Assembly: GCF_000716545.1 (NCBI RefSeq)
Contig: NZ_JNWZ01000025.1
Location: forward strand, 1-64,000
Origin: Kitasatospora phosalacinea
Lineage (GTDB): Bacteria > Actinomycetota > Actinomycetes > Streptomycetales > Streptomycetaceae
Direction of reading: 5' to 3'
Length of the DNA: 64,000 bases
Positions 33,800 to 42,630 of this stretch are shown here, piece after piece; the stretch's first letter is position 1, and each line of letters opens with the position of its first letter. Both the position numbers and the translations under genes were made by a program. The notes under the pieces are model-generated. The model was given only the letters and a program-made list of their open reading frames with translations, ran no database searches and had not been told where the DNA came from.

Positions 33800-36016
33800 G
33801 TGTCCCCTTCTCCCCGCAGACCGCTGGCCGCCGCCCTCGCCGCGGCAGTGGTGGCCGTGACCGGCGGCGCGGCCGCACCGGCCTCGGCCGCCGTGGCCCC
33901 CGGCCCGTACACCGTCGCCGTCGGCAAGCCCGTGCCGTACACCCACCCGACGGACACCCAGGCGTCCCCGTACATCGACAAGGACGGGACGTTCTACTTC
34001 CAGCAGTCGGCCGCCCTCTACGGCGCCACCGACGTCCGGCGCTGGGACTTCTACACCGGCGCGAACTTCGACACCGCCGCCTTCTCCAGCACCCTCAGCA
34101 ACGCGGTGAACCCCGCCAACCCCAACGACAGGAACAACGACACCACCTGGCGCTGCAACAACAGCCCCACCGGCCTGGAGGCGACCTACGCGCCGAGCGG
34201 GTCCTCCTACGCCCAACGCAACTACTGCGACCTCGCCGGCACCTGGGTCGACCCCGACACCGGTGACTGGTACGGGCTGGTCCACAACGAGTTCAGCCCG
34301 CAGCCCTTCGGCGACGGCCTGCACTTCGACGCCATCGACTACGCCGTCTCGAAGGACCAGGGCCGGACCTGGGCGGTGAAGAGCCACGTCCTCACCTCCC
34401 CGTACAGCACCGCCCGGGGCGACACCGCCGCCTTCCCCCAGCAGACCTACTCCTACGGCGACGGCGACCAGCGGCTGTTCGTGGACACCGCCTCGGGCTA
34501 CTTCTACGTCTACTACGGCTCGCGGATCGTGGACAAGGGCGGCAGCTGGAAGGCGTTCTACGAGCACGTGGCCCGCGCCCCGATCTCGCAGAAGATGGCG
34601 CCCGGCTCCTGGCAGAAGTGGTACGACGGCGCCTGGTCCCAGCCGGGCGTCGGCGGCCGGGAGAGCAACATCGTCCCGGTCGGCTCCGGCAGCAGCACGG
34701 GCTACACGCCCACCGCCGACGAGTACGACCCGGCCAACACCGGTACCGCCGGCCAGCAGATCGCGGCCGGCACGATGCCCGCCACCTCGCCGCTGTTCGT
34801 CATGGACATCACCTGGAACGCCTACCTCGGCCTGTACATCGGCCAGCCGCAGGCGGTCGACCAGAGCGGCAACGCGCCGCAGCAGTTCTACGCCACCGAC
34901 AACCTCGCCACCCAGAAGTGGACCCTGATCGGCGACACCGGCAGCGTCCACACCGCCTCCTGGTACCGCTGGTTCCTCGACAGCGCCAACAAGACCAGCT
35001 CCACCATCGTCGGCAAGAGCTTCCGCTCCTACTGCTCCTTCGGCTGCTCGAACGGCTCCTCCGGCCAGTACGTCGACGTCACCATCGGCTCGCCCACCCC
35101 GGCCGCCGCCCCCCTCGACCTGAGCAAGGCCCACCGGATCGGCACCGGCGACGGCCGCGTCCTCGCCCAGGCCCCCGGCAGCTCCGCGACCACCTCGGTC
35201 GCCTCCGCCACCGGCTCCTCCCTGGAGTCGTGGAACTTCCAGGCCAACGGCGACGGCTCCTACCGGATCGCCAACGGCTCCACCGGCGGGCTGCTCGGGG
35301 TCGACTCCGGCACCACGAGCACCCGCGCCTGGGGCACCAAGCCCACCGTCACCGCGGCCGGGACCGGCGGCCCCACCGTCGGACAGCAGTGGTTCGTCGT
35401 TCCGGGCACCTCCGCCGGCAACGTCCCCAACGGGACCTTCCGGCTCGTCAACCGCTACAGCGGCCTGGTGATCGGCCTGTCCTCCGACCCCGGCCGACTC
35501 GCGGAGACCACCCCCACCCGCAGCTGGACCAACTCCACCGGAAGCTCCGTCGGCGGCACCCGAGGCGAGGCCGAGCAGGTCCTCACCCTCACCCCGACCG
35601 GCACCGCCGACCTCAACGGCACCCACACCGTGGTCACCTCGGGCAAGGCCCTCGACGACCCGGACCGCTCGACGACCCAGGGCACCCAGATGATCACCTG
35701 GAGGACGAACGGAGCCGCCAACCAGAACTGGACCTTCACCCGGCAGACCGACGGGTCCTACCAGCTCGAGAACGGCTCCTCGGGTCTGTGCCTGGACGTC
35801 GACAGCGGGTCGACCCAGGCCGGCGCGAAGATCATCCAGTGGGCCTGCACCGGCGGCACCAACCAGCGCTGGGTGGCCACCCCCGTCACGGGGGGCTACA
35901 CCCTCGCCTCCAAGTCGAGCGGCCTGCTGCTGACCACCGCCTCCACCTCCGACGGCGCGCCGGTCACCCAGCAGCCCGCCGACGGCTCCGCCCTGCAGGT
36001 CTGGAACGTCGGCTGA
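33800..36016 (+). CDS. secreted protein with ricin-type trefoil, putative glycoside hydrolase
   Basis: A 738-residue exported protein starting at GTG 33800. The signal peptide ends at ASAAVAP (about residue 35). The N-terminal 430 residues read like a five-bladed glycosidase propeller (QASPYIDKDGTFYFQQSAAL, GTWVDPDTGDWYGLVHNEF, DYAVSKDQGRTWAVKSHVL), but I cannot assign a GH family. The C-terminal 300 residues form ricin-like trefoil repeats (NQNWTFTRQTDGSYQLENGS, SGLCLDVDSGSTQAGAKIIQ, NQRWVATPVTGGYTLASKSS). It follows the second sugar importer and may release its substrate from a polymer. Confidence 0.75.
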   Translation: MSPSPRRPLAAALAAAVVAVTGGAAAPASAAVAPGPYTVAVGKPVPYTHPTDTQASPYIDKDGTFYFQQSAALYGATDVRRWDFYTGANFDTAAFSSTLSNAVNPANPNDRNNDTTWRCNNSPTGLEATYAPSGSSYAQRNYCDLAGTWVDPDTGDWYGLVHNEFSPQPFGDGLHFDAIDYAVSKDQGRTWAVKSHVLTSPYSTARGDTAAFPQQTYSYGDGDQRLFVDTASGYFYVYYGSRIVDKGGSWKAFYEHVARAPISQKMAPGSWQKWYDGAWSQPGVGGRESNIVPVGSGSSTGYTPTADEYDPANTGTAGQQIAAGTMPATSPLFVMDITWNAYLGLYIGQPQAVDQSGNAPQQFYATDNLATQKWTLIGDTGSVHTASWYRWFLDSANKTSSTIVGKSFRSYCSFGCSNGSSGQYVDVTIGSPTPAAAPLDLSKAHRIGTGDGRVLAQAPGSSATTSVASATGSSLESWNFQANGDGSYRIANGSTGGLLGVDSGTTSTRAWGTKPTVTAAGTGGPTVGQQWFVVPGTSAGNVPNGTFRLVNRYSGLVIGLSSDPGRLAETTPTRSWTNSTGSSVGGTRGEAEQVLTLTPTGTADLNGTHTVVTSGKALDDPDRSTTQGTQMITWRTNGAANQNWTFTRQTDGSYQLENGSSGLCLDVDSGSTQAGAKIIQWACTGGTNQRWVATPVTGGYTLASKSSGLLLTTASTSDGAPVTQQPADGSALQVWNVG

Positions 36017-36043
36017 CGGGCACCGCCCCGCGCACGACCGCGT

Positions 36044-36081
36044 GGACGGGCCGCCCGGACACCCGTCCGGGCGGCCCGTCC
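36044..36081. terminator. bidirectional hairpin terminator
   Basis: GGACGGGCCGCCCGGAC (36044-36060) pairs perfectly over 17 bp with GTCCGGGCGGCCCGTCC (36065-36081) across the loop ACCC. It separates the convergent ricin-domain gene and ROK regulator gene. Confidence 0.9.
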
Positions 36082-36115
36082 GGCGTCCGCCGCCGACGCG
36101 CCGGACCGGCCGGGA

Positions 36116-37381
36116 TCACCCCCCGGCCTCCCGCAGCGCGGCGATCGCCGGATCGTCGAAGACCTTCTCCAGACTGAGGTGCGCCCCACCACGGGCGGCA
36201 CTGGACAGCCCGAGGGTCGAGGCCACCACCTCGACCCTCGGAGCGGTCGGAGAGATCCGGCGGCTCTCCAGGTGCTGCCGGACGTCCTCGATCAGGTACT
36301 CGCCGAACAGGGCGAAGTAGCCGCCGAGGACGATGCGGGTCGGGTTCAGGACGTCGACCAGCACGCTCAGCCCGAGCGCCAGGTCACCGGCGATCGCGGC
36401 GAGGGCGGCCCGCGTCCTGGCGTCAGCGGCCGCGGCCCGGTCGACCAGTTTGCCCAGCCGCCGCTCCAGGTCGGCGGACCGGTCGTGGACGTCGTCGGTC
36501 CGGTCGGCGGCCAGGTCCAGGAACGCCTGCAGCCCGACCGCCAACTCCCAGCAGCCCGTGCGGCCGCAGGCACACGGGCGGTCGAAGCGGTCGAACCTCA
36601 TGTGCCCGATCTCCGAGCCGCGCAGCAGTTTCCCCCCGGAGATGCTCGCGGCTCCCACGCCGATCCCGCCCGTGATGTACAGGAGCTCGCGCTCCCCCTC
36701 GCTCCTGGCCGCCACGTACTCCGCCACGGCGCCGCACTCCGCGTCGTTCTCGACGGTGACGGGCGGGCTGCCGGGACCGAGCTGCCGCTGCAGCGCACCC
36801 GCCACCTCGACGTCGCGCCAGCCGAAGTTCGTGGCGGCCGCGACCGTCCCGGCGAGCGGCTCGATCGATCCCTGCGTCACCACGGTGATGCCGATGGCCT
36901 CCGTGCCCCGCTCGCCGACCGCCGCCAGGCAGTCCGCGACCAGGGTGCCGGCCTCGTGCAGCGTCGCCTGCGGCGTGAGGGCCGGCACGTCCAGTGCCCG
37001 GCGGCCCTCGTGGACGATCCGGCCGCGCAGGTTCATCGCGACGACAGTGATGTGGTCGACGCCGATCTCCGCCCCGACGCCGCAGAACCGGTGGTCGTCC
37101 AGGTCGACCATGCGGTGCGGGCGCCCCACGGCCCCGGCGTGGTTGAGCTCGCCCTCCTGGACGAGCCCCCGCTCGATGAGGTCGGCGATCAGCACCGAGA
37201 CCGTGGCCTTGGGCAGGCCGATCGCGGCGGCCAGCTGGGTGCGCGACTGCTCCCCGTGGGCACTGAGGTGGCGCAGCAGGACCCCGAGGTTGTTCCGGCG
37301 CAACGACGCCTTGTCGGCCGCGGCAGGATATCCGGGTGCGGCACCGCCGGCACTCGGCAAGGCCCGATGTCCTGAGCGCAC
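36116..37381 (-). CDS. ROK family transcriptional regulator
   Basis: A ROK regulator of about 421 residues: a winged helix-turn-helix (SRTQLAAAIGLPKATVSVLI) and a sugar-kinase fold with the complete zinc motif CACGRTGCWE. The GTG at 37381 is chosen because GGGAG lies just upstream. An in-frame ATG at 37432 would add 17 residues but has a weak ribosome site. It converges on the second sugar importer cluster and is the obvious candidate to control the AT-rich operator at 28225-28251. DNA before the ATG (37433-37462) is also AT-rich, consistent with autoregulation. Confidence 0.9.
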   Translation of the reverse strand: MRSGHRALPSAGGAAPGYPAAADKASLRRNNLGVLLRHLSAHGEQSRTQLAAAIGLPKATVSVLIADLIERGLVQEGELNHAGAVGRPHRMVDLDDHRFCGVGAEIGVDHITVVAMNLRGRIVHEGRRALDVPALTPQATLHEAGTLVADCLAAVGERGTEAIGITVVTQGSIEPLAGTVAAATNFGWRDVEVAGALQRQLGPGSPPVTVENDAECGAVAEYVAARSEGERELLYITGGIGVGAASISGGKLLRGSEIGHMRFDRFDRPCACGRTGCWELAVGLQAFLDLAADRTDDVHDRSADLERRLGKLVDRAAAADARTRAALAAIAGDLALGLSVLVDVLNPTRIVLGGYFALFGEYLIEDVRQHLESRRISPTAPRVEVVASTLGLSSAARGGAHLSLEKVFDDPAIAALREAGG

Positions 37382-37656
37382 TCGATCTCCCTCTCCCAGG
37401 TGCTCCCGGAGCCGTGAGCACGAGTGACTCATCTTAGTTCATTCTCTGTCTGAAATAAATTTCCCTCCGGCCCGACCGGCTCGACCGCCCCACTGCTCGC
37501 CGCCCGGCCCGGACGCGGCGCACCTGGGGGAGCGGGGGTGTTTGGGCTCCCCGCCGCCGGTCAGGAGCGTGGGGGGCGGCGGCCGCCACGGGCAGGGCGG
37601 GAGCCGAGCCGGGAGAACCCGCCCGGGCCCCGCCTTCCAGTCGAGGAGCCGCCGGT

Positions 37657-38469
37657 ATGACCCTCCAGGAGCACATCGACACCCCGCGCGTCGCGGTGGT
37701 CACCGGGTCGGACTCGGGCATCGGGCGCGCCACCGCCGTCCGCCTCGCCCGCGACGGCTTCGACATCGGCGTCACCTGGCACCGCGACCGGGACGGCGCC
37801 GACCGCACCGCCGACGAGGTCCGCGCCCAGGGCCGCCGGGCGGCCGTCCGGCAGGCCGACCTGAGCGACCTGCCCGCCGCCGCGGCCGTGGTGGACGCCC
37901 TCGCCGACGAACTCGGCGGCATCGACGTCCTGGTCAACTGCGCCGGCACCGGCACCGCGACCCCCTACCTGGACATCGGCCTCGACACCCTGCGGCAGGT
38001 CCTGGACGTCGATCTCGCCGGACCCTTCCTCTGCGGGCAGCGCGCGGCCCGGCGCATGATCCGCCAGGGCCGCGGCGGTCGGATCGTCAACATCACCAGC
38101 GTCCACGAGCACCAGCCGCGGGTCGGCGCGGCCCCGTACTGCGCCGCGAAGGGCGGCCTCGGGCTGCTGACCCAGGTCATGGCGCTCGAACTCGCCGAGC
38201 ACGGCATCACCGTGAACTCCGTCGCCCCGGGGGAGATCGCCACGCCCATGACCGGGCAGACCGACACCGACGTCCACGACGAGGAGCGCCCCGGCATACC
38301 GCTGGGCCGGCCCGGCGACGCCCGCGAGGTCGCCGCGGTCGTGGCGTTCCTGGTCGGCCCGGAGTCGTCGTACGTGACCGGGGCGTCGTGGGCCGTCGAC
38401 GGAGGCATGCTCCGGATGGGTCCGCAGGCCGGGTCCCACCTGGCCGACGACTCCTGGCGCCGGATCTGA
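37657..38469 (+). CDS. short-chain dehydrogenase/reductase (SDR family)
   Basis: A 270-residue NAD(P)-dependent SDR oxidoreductase. It has the cofactor motif TGSDSGIG, the NCAG motif, the catalytic Ser in IVNITSVHEH and YxxxK in APYCAAKGG, then the substrate-loop entry SVAPGEIATPM. It resembles 3-oxoacyl-ACP reductase/glucose dehydrogenase-like SDRs; the substrate is unknown. GAGGAG lies upstream of the ATG. Transcribed alone. Confidence 0.92.
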   Translation: MTLQEHIDTPRVAVVTGSDSGIGRATAVRLARDGFDIGVTWHRDRDGADRTADEVRAQGRRAAVRQADLSDLPAAAAVVDALADELGGIDVLVNCAGTGTATPYLDIGLDTLRQVLDVDLAGPFLCGQRAARRMIRQGRGGRIVNITSVHEHQPRVGAAPYCAAKGGLGLLTQVMALELAEHGITVNSVAPGEIATPMTGQTDTDVHDEERPGIPLGRPGDAREVAAVVAFLVGPESSYVTGASWAVDGGMLRMGPQAGSHLADDSWRRI

Positions 38470-38514
38470 GACCCCGCGTCCCGGTGGGCTCCGCCCCGCG
38501 GCGTGGACACCCTT

Positions 38515-38716
38515 GACACTTGGATCCGGTAGATCCAGGAAGGGAGGTCCAGGCGGGACGCCCGTCGAAGCACTCGGACGAGTTCCGTCGTGGTGCCGTC
38601 GCCGACGCCGGGCCGTCGCTGAACGCGGACGAGCGGGCCGAACTCGCGCGGCTGCGCAAGCCGAGCGAGGGTGGCATGGCGAGAAGGAGATCCCGCGCCG
38701 GGCAGCGGTGAACTCG
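38515..38716 (+). pseudogene. remnant of an IS3-family transposase orfA
   Basis: SKHSDEFRRGAVA, then after a gap LNADERAELARLRK, and in another frame HGEKEIPRRAAVNS. These match in order the conserved parts of IS3-type orfA proteins (KHSxEFRRDAV, LTADEREELARLRRE, EMEREILRRAAAYFA). The middle helix-turn-helix is deleted and at least one frameshift is present. It ends where the IS30 fragment begins on the opposite strand. Confidence 0.6.
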
Positions 38717-38940
38717 ACCGGTCGGCGCAACAGGGCCTCCAGCCCATCGGCCGGGGTGCCGAAGTCGAGGGTCTGCCGGGGGCCGGGTGTCCGCCCGCAA
38801 GGCGACGGCGTCCAGGTCGGCCTGGGCGAGGCGACCCGTTCCCGTTCCCGTGCGCTTGGGCGGGTGCTGGCGCGCGAGGTGGTTGGTGTTCTCGTTGGTG
38901 CCGTGCCGCCGTGGGCTCCGGGGGTCGGCGGAGTAGTCGG
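38703..38940 (-). pseudogene. C-terminal remnant of an IS30-family transposase
   Basis: On the minus strand: DYSADPRSPRRHGTNENTNH then LARQHPPKRTGTG. After a frameshift it reads RQTLDFGTPADGLEALLRRP. These are the conserved C-terminal blocks of IS30 transposases (YFADPxSPWQRGxNENTNGLLRQYFPKGT and RPRKTLxFxTPAE). The N-terminal two thirds are absent. It shares its edge with the IS3 orfA remnant, so the two elements were fused by insertion or deletion. Confidence 0.65.
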
Positions 38941-39009
38941 CCGGACCGGTCGCGGCGGTGACGTGCTTGTGAGCGGCCGGCTCCGTTCCGCGGTCCGCTC
39001 CGGCCGGGC

Positions 39010-39432
39010 TCAGTCTGGCGTGGCTGCGAGAACAACCGCAGCGCGGCGCGCGGTGAGGACGCCGAGGAGGTAGCCGTCGTCGTCGGTGACGGGCCAGAGG
39101 GCCAGGCGCCTGATGTTCATGACGCGGGCGGCCAGGGCCAGGCCGAGGGTCGGCCAGGCGAACGGGCCCTGCTGGTGCGCGGTGGTGCTGATCGCGGTCT
39201 GTTCGGTGTAGGAGCACGGGGCCGGGAAGTGGAGGGCGGCCCGGGTGACCAGCCCTTCGCACCGGCCGTCGCGGTCGCGGACGGGCAGGTATTCGGCGCG
39301 GGCGCCGCGGAGGGCGTCGTTGGCCTGGTCGATGGTGCTGTCGTCGGCGATCTGCCGGTCACAGTGGTCCATGGCGTCGGCGACGGTGAGGCACGCGCGG
39401 GTCGGCTGCGAGTGTGTGGTCACGGTGTTCAC
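39010..39432 (-). CDS. CBS-domain protein
   Basis: About 140 residues with a pair of CBS motifs: LTVADAMDHCDRQIADDSTI, AEYLPVRDRDGRCEGLVTRA, and MNIRRLALWPVTDDDGYLLG followed by VLTARRA. CBS pairs bind adenine nucleotides and act as energy or ligand sensors. GTG 39432 is chosen since the family usually begins shortly before the LTVADAM block; longer in-frame starts at 39480 and 39558 lack good ribosome sites. The nearest neighbours are IS debris and the flotillin-like operon. Confidence 0.75.
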   Translation of the reverse strand: MNTVTTHSQPTRACLTVADAMDHCDRQIADDSTIDQANDALRGARAEYLPVRDRDGRCEGLVTRAALHFPAPCSYTEQTAISTTAHQQGPFAWPTLGLALAARVMNIRRLALWPVTDDDGYLLGVLTARRAAVVLAATPD

Positions 39433-39909
39433 CGGTCCCGTCTCCGACACCGCCCCGAGGCCGGTGGCGGAATCGTTCACCCAGGACGAAGCCGGAAAGG
39501 AACCGGGGTGCGAGGTGCCCTGGATGTCCTTCGAGCCTACGCCCGTGCTCCCTCCCACGGCAGCTCCCGCCGACCTGCCCCGGCGACCTCCAGGGGCGCG
39601 TGCGCGTTTGGCCCGTCACACCACGGACACGCGACGAGTGATGCCGGATCCGGTTGAACAGCCAGTCCTCTCCGACGTCGCCCGCCGACACCGGGAACCG
39701 GTGCCGGCGCGCCGCTTCCGGACGAGCACGCCGCCACGCCGCTGGGGCGGGACGGCCGGGCGGCGCCCAGTCAGGCCGGACGGGCCCGATGGACGATCCG
39801 ACGCGCGCCTGCCGTGGGTGGTGACGTCCCCGGACGCGGTCCCCCCTCGTGCGACGGACCACCTGACTCCTCGAGCCCCTCGGATGTCTCGTGCGGCGGA
39901 GCGTCCGGG
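39433..39909. other. non-coding stretch without a supported gene
   Basis: Frames across these 477 bases have shadow-like composition. A short minus-strand frame includes CPWCDGPNAH near 39640, but it lacks a ribosome site and a family match. No clear promoter, hairpin or repeat stands out. Confidence 0.3.
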
Positions 39910-41157
39910 TCAGCTCCGTTCGGGGAGGCGGGACGTGGGGCGGCCGTTGAGGTTCGGATCGGCGGCCGACGCCCCGGCCGCCGTGCCTGTCGTCGAAGCC
40001 GTTGAGGCTGCTGCGGGCGCCGCGGAGTGCTGGAGGGACCGCAGGACGGCCAGTCCCTGGCTGACGATGCCGGCCGCGATCTGGTTCACGCCGTCGGTGC
40101 CGTTCAGGACGGTCAGGTCGGCGCCCGCCATGCCCCGGGCCGCCGCGTCGGCCAGCGCCGGGAGGTTCTCCACGATCCGGTTGGCCGCGATCAGCTCCTG
40201 GTTGCCGTCCCGCAGTGACGCCGCGCGGGCGGCGTTGGCGTCCGCCTGGGCCTGGGCCAGGGTCCGTTCGGTGTAGGCACCGGCGTCGGCCTCGAACTTC
40301 GCCCGGTCACGGTCCGCCTCGGCGAGCGTCCGCTTCCGGTAGGCTTCGGCGTCGGCCGGGCGCCGCACCTCCGCCTCCAGCCGCTGCGCCGTGAGCGCCG
40401 CATTGCGTTGTGCGAGTGCGGTCTGTTCCTCGGTGACCTCCTGGGTGGCCCGTGCCTCGGCGAGCGGCCCGGCCTGTGCGGCGCGTGCCCTGGACCGGTC
40501 GGTCTCCGCGAGGAAGCCGGCTCGCTTGATCGCGGTGTCCCGCTCGTACTCGGCCTTGAGCGCGGCGGCCTGCTGCTCCCGTTCGCTGGCCTCCTGGTCG
40601 GCCTTGGCCTGGGCGATCCGGGCCTGACTGGCCACTGCCGCCGCGTGCGGCGCGGCGAGGTTGTCGATGTAGCCGGTGGCGTCCTCGATCTCCTGGATCT
40701 GCAGGGCGTCCACCACGATGCCGAGCTTCTCCATCTCGCCGTGGCTGCCTGCCATGACCTCCTGGGCCACGCGGCTGCGCTCCCGGATGATCTGTTCCAC
40801 GGTCAGCCCGCCGATGATGGAACGCAGGTGGCCCGCGAAGATCCGGCCGACCAGTTCCTGCATCTGGTTCTGCTCGGACAGGAAGCGCCGGGCGGCGTTG
40901 GCGATCGACACGGCGTCGTCGCCGACCTTGAAGACGCACACCGCGCGGACGGTGAGCCGGATGCCCTGCTGGGTGACGCAGTCCTCGGCGATCTCCGCCT
41001 CCTGCAGGGCCAGGGACAGCATGCGGGCCTTCTGCTTGACGGGGACGACGAAGCTCCCGTGGCCGGTGACGATCCGGAACTGGGTGTCCTGCGACTGCCG
41101 CCTGGAGCCGGAGATGAGCATGGCCTCGTTGGGCGCCGGCACGTGCCAGAAGAACAT
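39910..41157 (-). CDS. SPFH/flotillin-like protein
   Basis: A 415-residue member of the stomatin/prohibitin/flotillin superfamily, which organises membrane microdomains. The SPFH domain covers about residues 1-170 (MFFWHVPAPNEAMLISGSRR, GSFVVPVKQKARMLSLALQE, RSIIGGLTVEQIIRERSRVA). A long Ala/Glu/Arg-rich coiled coil of about 180-330 follows (QAKADQEASEREQQAAALKA), with a helical, Ala-rich tail. The ATG at 41157 has AGGTGG upstream. It lies 42 bases downstream of the short NfeD-like gene, forming the usual two-gene unit. Confidence 0.9.
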   Translation of the reverse strand: MFFWHVPAPNEAMLISGSRRQSQDTQFRIVTGHGSFVVPVKQKARMLSLALQEAEIAEDCVTQQGIRLTVRAVCVFKVGDDAVSIANAARRFLSEQNQMQELVGRIFAGHLRSIIGGLTVEQIIRERSRVAQEVMAGSHGEMEKLGIVVDALQIQEIEDATGYIDNLAAPHAAAVASQARIAQAKADQEASEREQQAAALKAEYERDTAIKRAGFLAETDRSRARAAQAGPLAEARATQEVTEEQTALAQRNAALTAQRLEAEVRRPADAEAYRKRTLAEADRDRAKFEADAGAYTERTLAQAQADANAARAASLRDGNQELIAANRIVENLPALADAAARGMAGADLTVLNGTDGVNQIAAGIVSQGLAVLRSLQHSAAPAAASTASTTGTAAGASAADPNLNGRPTSRLPERS

Positions 41158-41199
41158 GGGGAACCACCTGACCTGCAAGGGATGCGAGGGCTGCCGCAC

Positions 41200-41421
41200 T
41201 CAGGGCGGCAACGGCTCGACGAGCACCGACCGGGCGGAGATCGTGTCGGTCACGACCACCCGGGTGTTGACTGCGATCGGCCCGGCGGACCAAGCCGCGA
41301 ACGCCTCCGACCCGCCGCGCAGGCCGACCAGCACCTCGCCCGGCCCGTCCGCCGGTACCGGCACCGTTATCCTCCCGACCGCTCCGACCGGGCTCTGACG
41401 GGAGTCATCGGCCGGATACAT
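41200..41421 (-). CDS. short NfeD-like OB-fold partner of the flotillin
   Basis: A 73-residue protein consisting only of an OB-like fold (VGRITVPVPADGPGEVLVGL, GPIAVNTRVVVTDTISARSV). NfeD proteins pair with flotillins and normally have membrane helices before this domain; none are here. GAGGTG precedes the ATG at 41421. Co-transcription with the SPFH gene and similar pairs in actinomycetes support the call. Confidence 0.7.
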   Translation of the reverse strand: MYPADDSRQSPVGAVGRITVPVPADGPGEVLVGLRGGSEAFAAWSAGPIAVNTRVVVTDTISARSVLVEPLPP

Positions 41422-41841
41422 GGCACCTCGTGCCGTGCGGCACGGCGGCGCATCGGGCGGCCCGGACACGAATCACCACGGCGGCACCTCTCCTGGAGGC
41501 ACCGGGCCCCCGGTCGAGTCCTTCGGCGGGATGTCTGCGAGCAGCGCGTACGGCGCGACCACCCCGGCCCTTCCCACGGTACTCCGGCCGGAGCACGGGG
41601 GCGTCGCCCAGGCTCCCGGCTCGGATCTCCAACCGGGCAGCCAAGGCCCGAAGCCGATCCGGCGCCGGACAGGGCGCCGTCGAGCAGGCTGCGGCCGACC
41701 GGGTCTGCGGCGAGGAACGGGCGGCCGGGTGCGAAGAGCACTGCCCGGCCCGGACTCCCCGCGCCAGGAAGCCCACCGAGGGGCGGCGGAGGCAGCGCGA
41801 GCGGAAAGTCCGGGTGACGGGTGGTGCGACGACCTCAGGAA
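41422..41841. other. gap without a supported gene
   Basis: Neither strand gives a protein that I recognise or a start with a convincing ribosome site in these 420 bases. The region contains the promoter side of the flotillin operon and the end of the convergent-facing small gene. No repeats or hairpins stand out. Confidence 0.3.
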
Positions 41842-42270
41842 TCAGTGACCGTCGAGTCGCTCCGCACCGTCCGTGGTCTGCGGCGGACTCCCCGGCCACA
41901 CTTCGAACGCTTGTGAGATCCCTGTCGGCGGTCCGGCACGGAAGCGGGCGCGGATCAGCGCACCGACCTCAGCCACGGCGTCGGCTCGACCGCTGAGCTC
42001 CACCCTCACCGGGTCGGCACCGGCAGCCGCGGGGGCGACCGGTCGTGTGTCGGCTGCTTCGACCGGCGCCGACGTGTCCACCTGCCAGCGGGTGCGGACG
42101 ACCTGGTCGCCGGGTGAGACGTAGTCCCCTGCCGTGCCGGGGCCGGGGACGACGATCAGCCTGAACGACTGCGCCACCGTGTCCGCTACCGCGTTCGCCG
42201 CCGCCGGATCACCGGAGATCGACATGTGCACCATGCCGCTCGGCTCCCGTGAGCCACTGGTCCTGGTCAT
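41842..42270 (-). CDS. hypothetical protein, 142 residues
   Basis: Starts MTRTSGSREPSGMVHMSISG after a very strong ribosome site (GAGGAG, four bases before the ATG). The sequence alternates short beta-like segments (SFRLIVVPGPG, QVVRTRWQVDTS, DPVRVELSGRADAVAEVGAL) with no signal peptide or membrane span. The ending WPGSPPQTTDGAERLDGH is polar. I do not recognise a family. Transcribed away from the sigma-factor gene; 42271-42630 between them holds only the two promoter regions. Confidence 0.65.
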   Translation of the reverse strand: MTRTSGSREPSGMVHMSISGDPAAANAVADTVAQSFRLIVVPGPGTAGDYVSPGDQVVRTRWQVDTSAPVEAADTRPVAPAAAGADPVRVELSGRADAVAEVGALIRARFRAGPPTGISQAFEVWPGSPPQTTDGAERLDGH

Positions 42271-42630
42271 CGTTCTCCTCCGGGGTCGGTCCCTCTCCCA
42301 GGGTCTGCCGGTGCTGAGCCGTCCGCACCTGGGCAGCGGACGGACAGGGGGCGCTCCCGTGTGCGCGGGAGCCGGTGGGCGGTGGTACCCCGTGCTCGGC
42401 ACGGCGCAGGACACCGGCGGCGGCACCGCGACCGCCAAGCCCCACGCCTGCGGCGGCGCGCGCCCGGACCGGATGGGCGACCTGCGCCGTCCGTGCGCGC
42501 GCCGCGCCCCGAGTGCGGACCGCCCGGGCAGGCCGTCGCAACGGCGCGGAGCGGTGCGAGGCGCTCCCGGTAAAACGATGCGACAACACTGCAAGTGGTG
42601 GTCCGCACCGGTTGGCGGCACGTTCGGAAC

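Noticed and set aside
33532..34266. A gene starting at GTG 33532 behind a perfect ribosome site
   Set aside because: The product is Arg/Pro-rich and overlaps the signal peptide and propeller of the ricin-domain gene in another frame; at most a vestigial start.
32687..35626. A 979-codon minus-strand open frame
   Set aside because: It lies opposite the DUF5107 and ricin-domain genes and has low-complexity Gly/Val composition; no ribosome site or motif.
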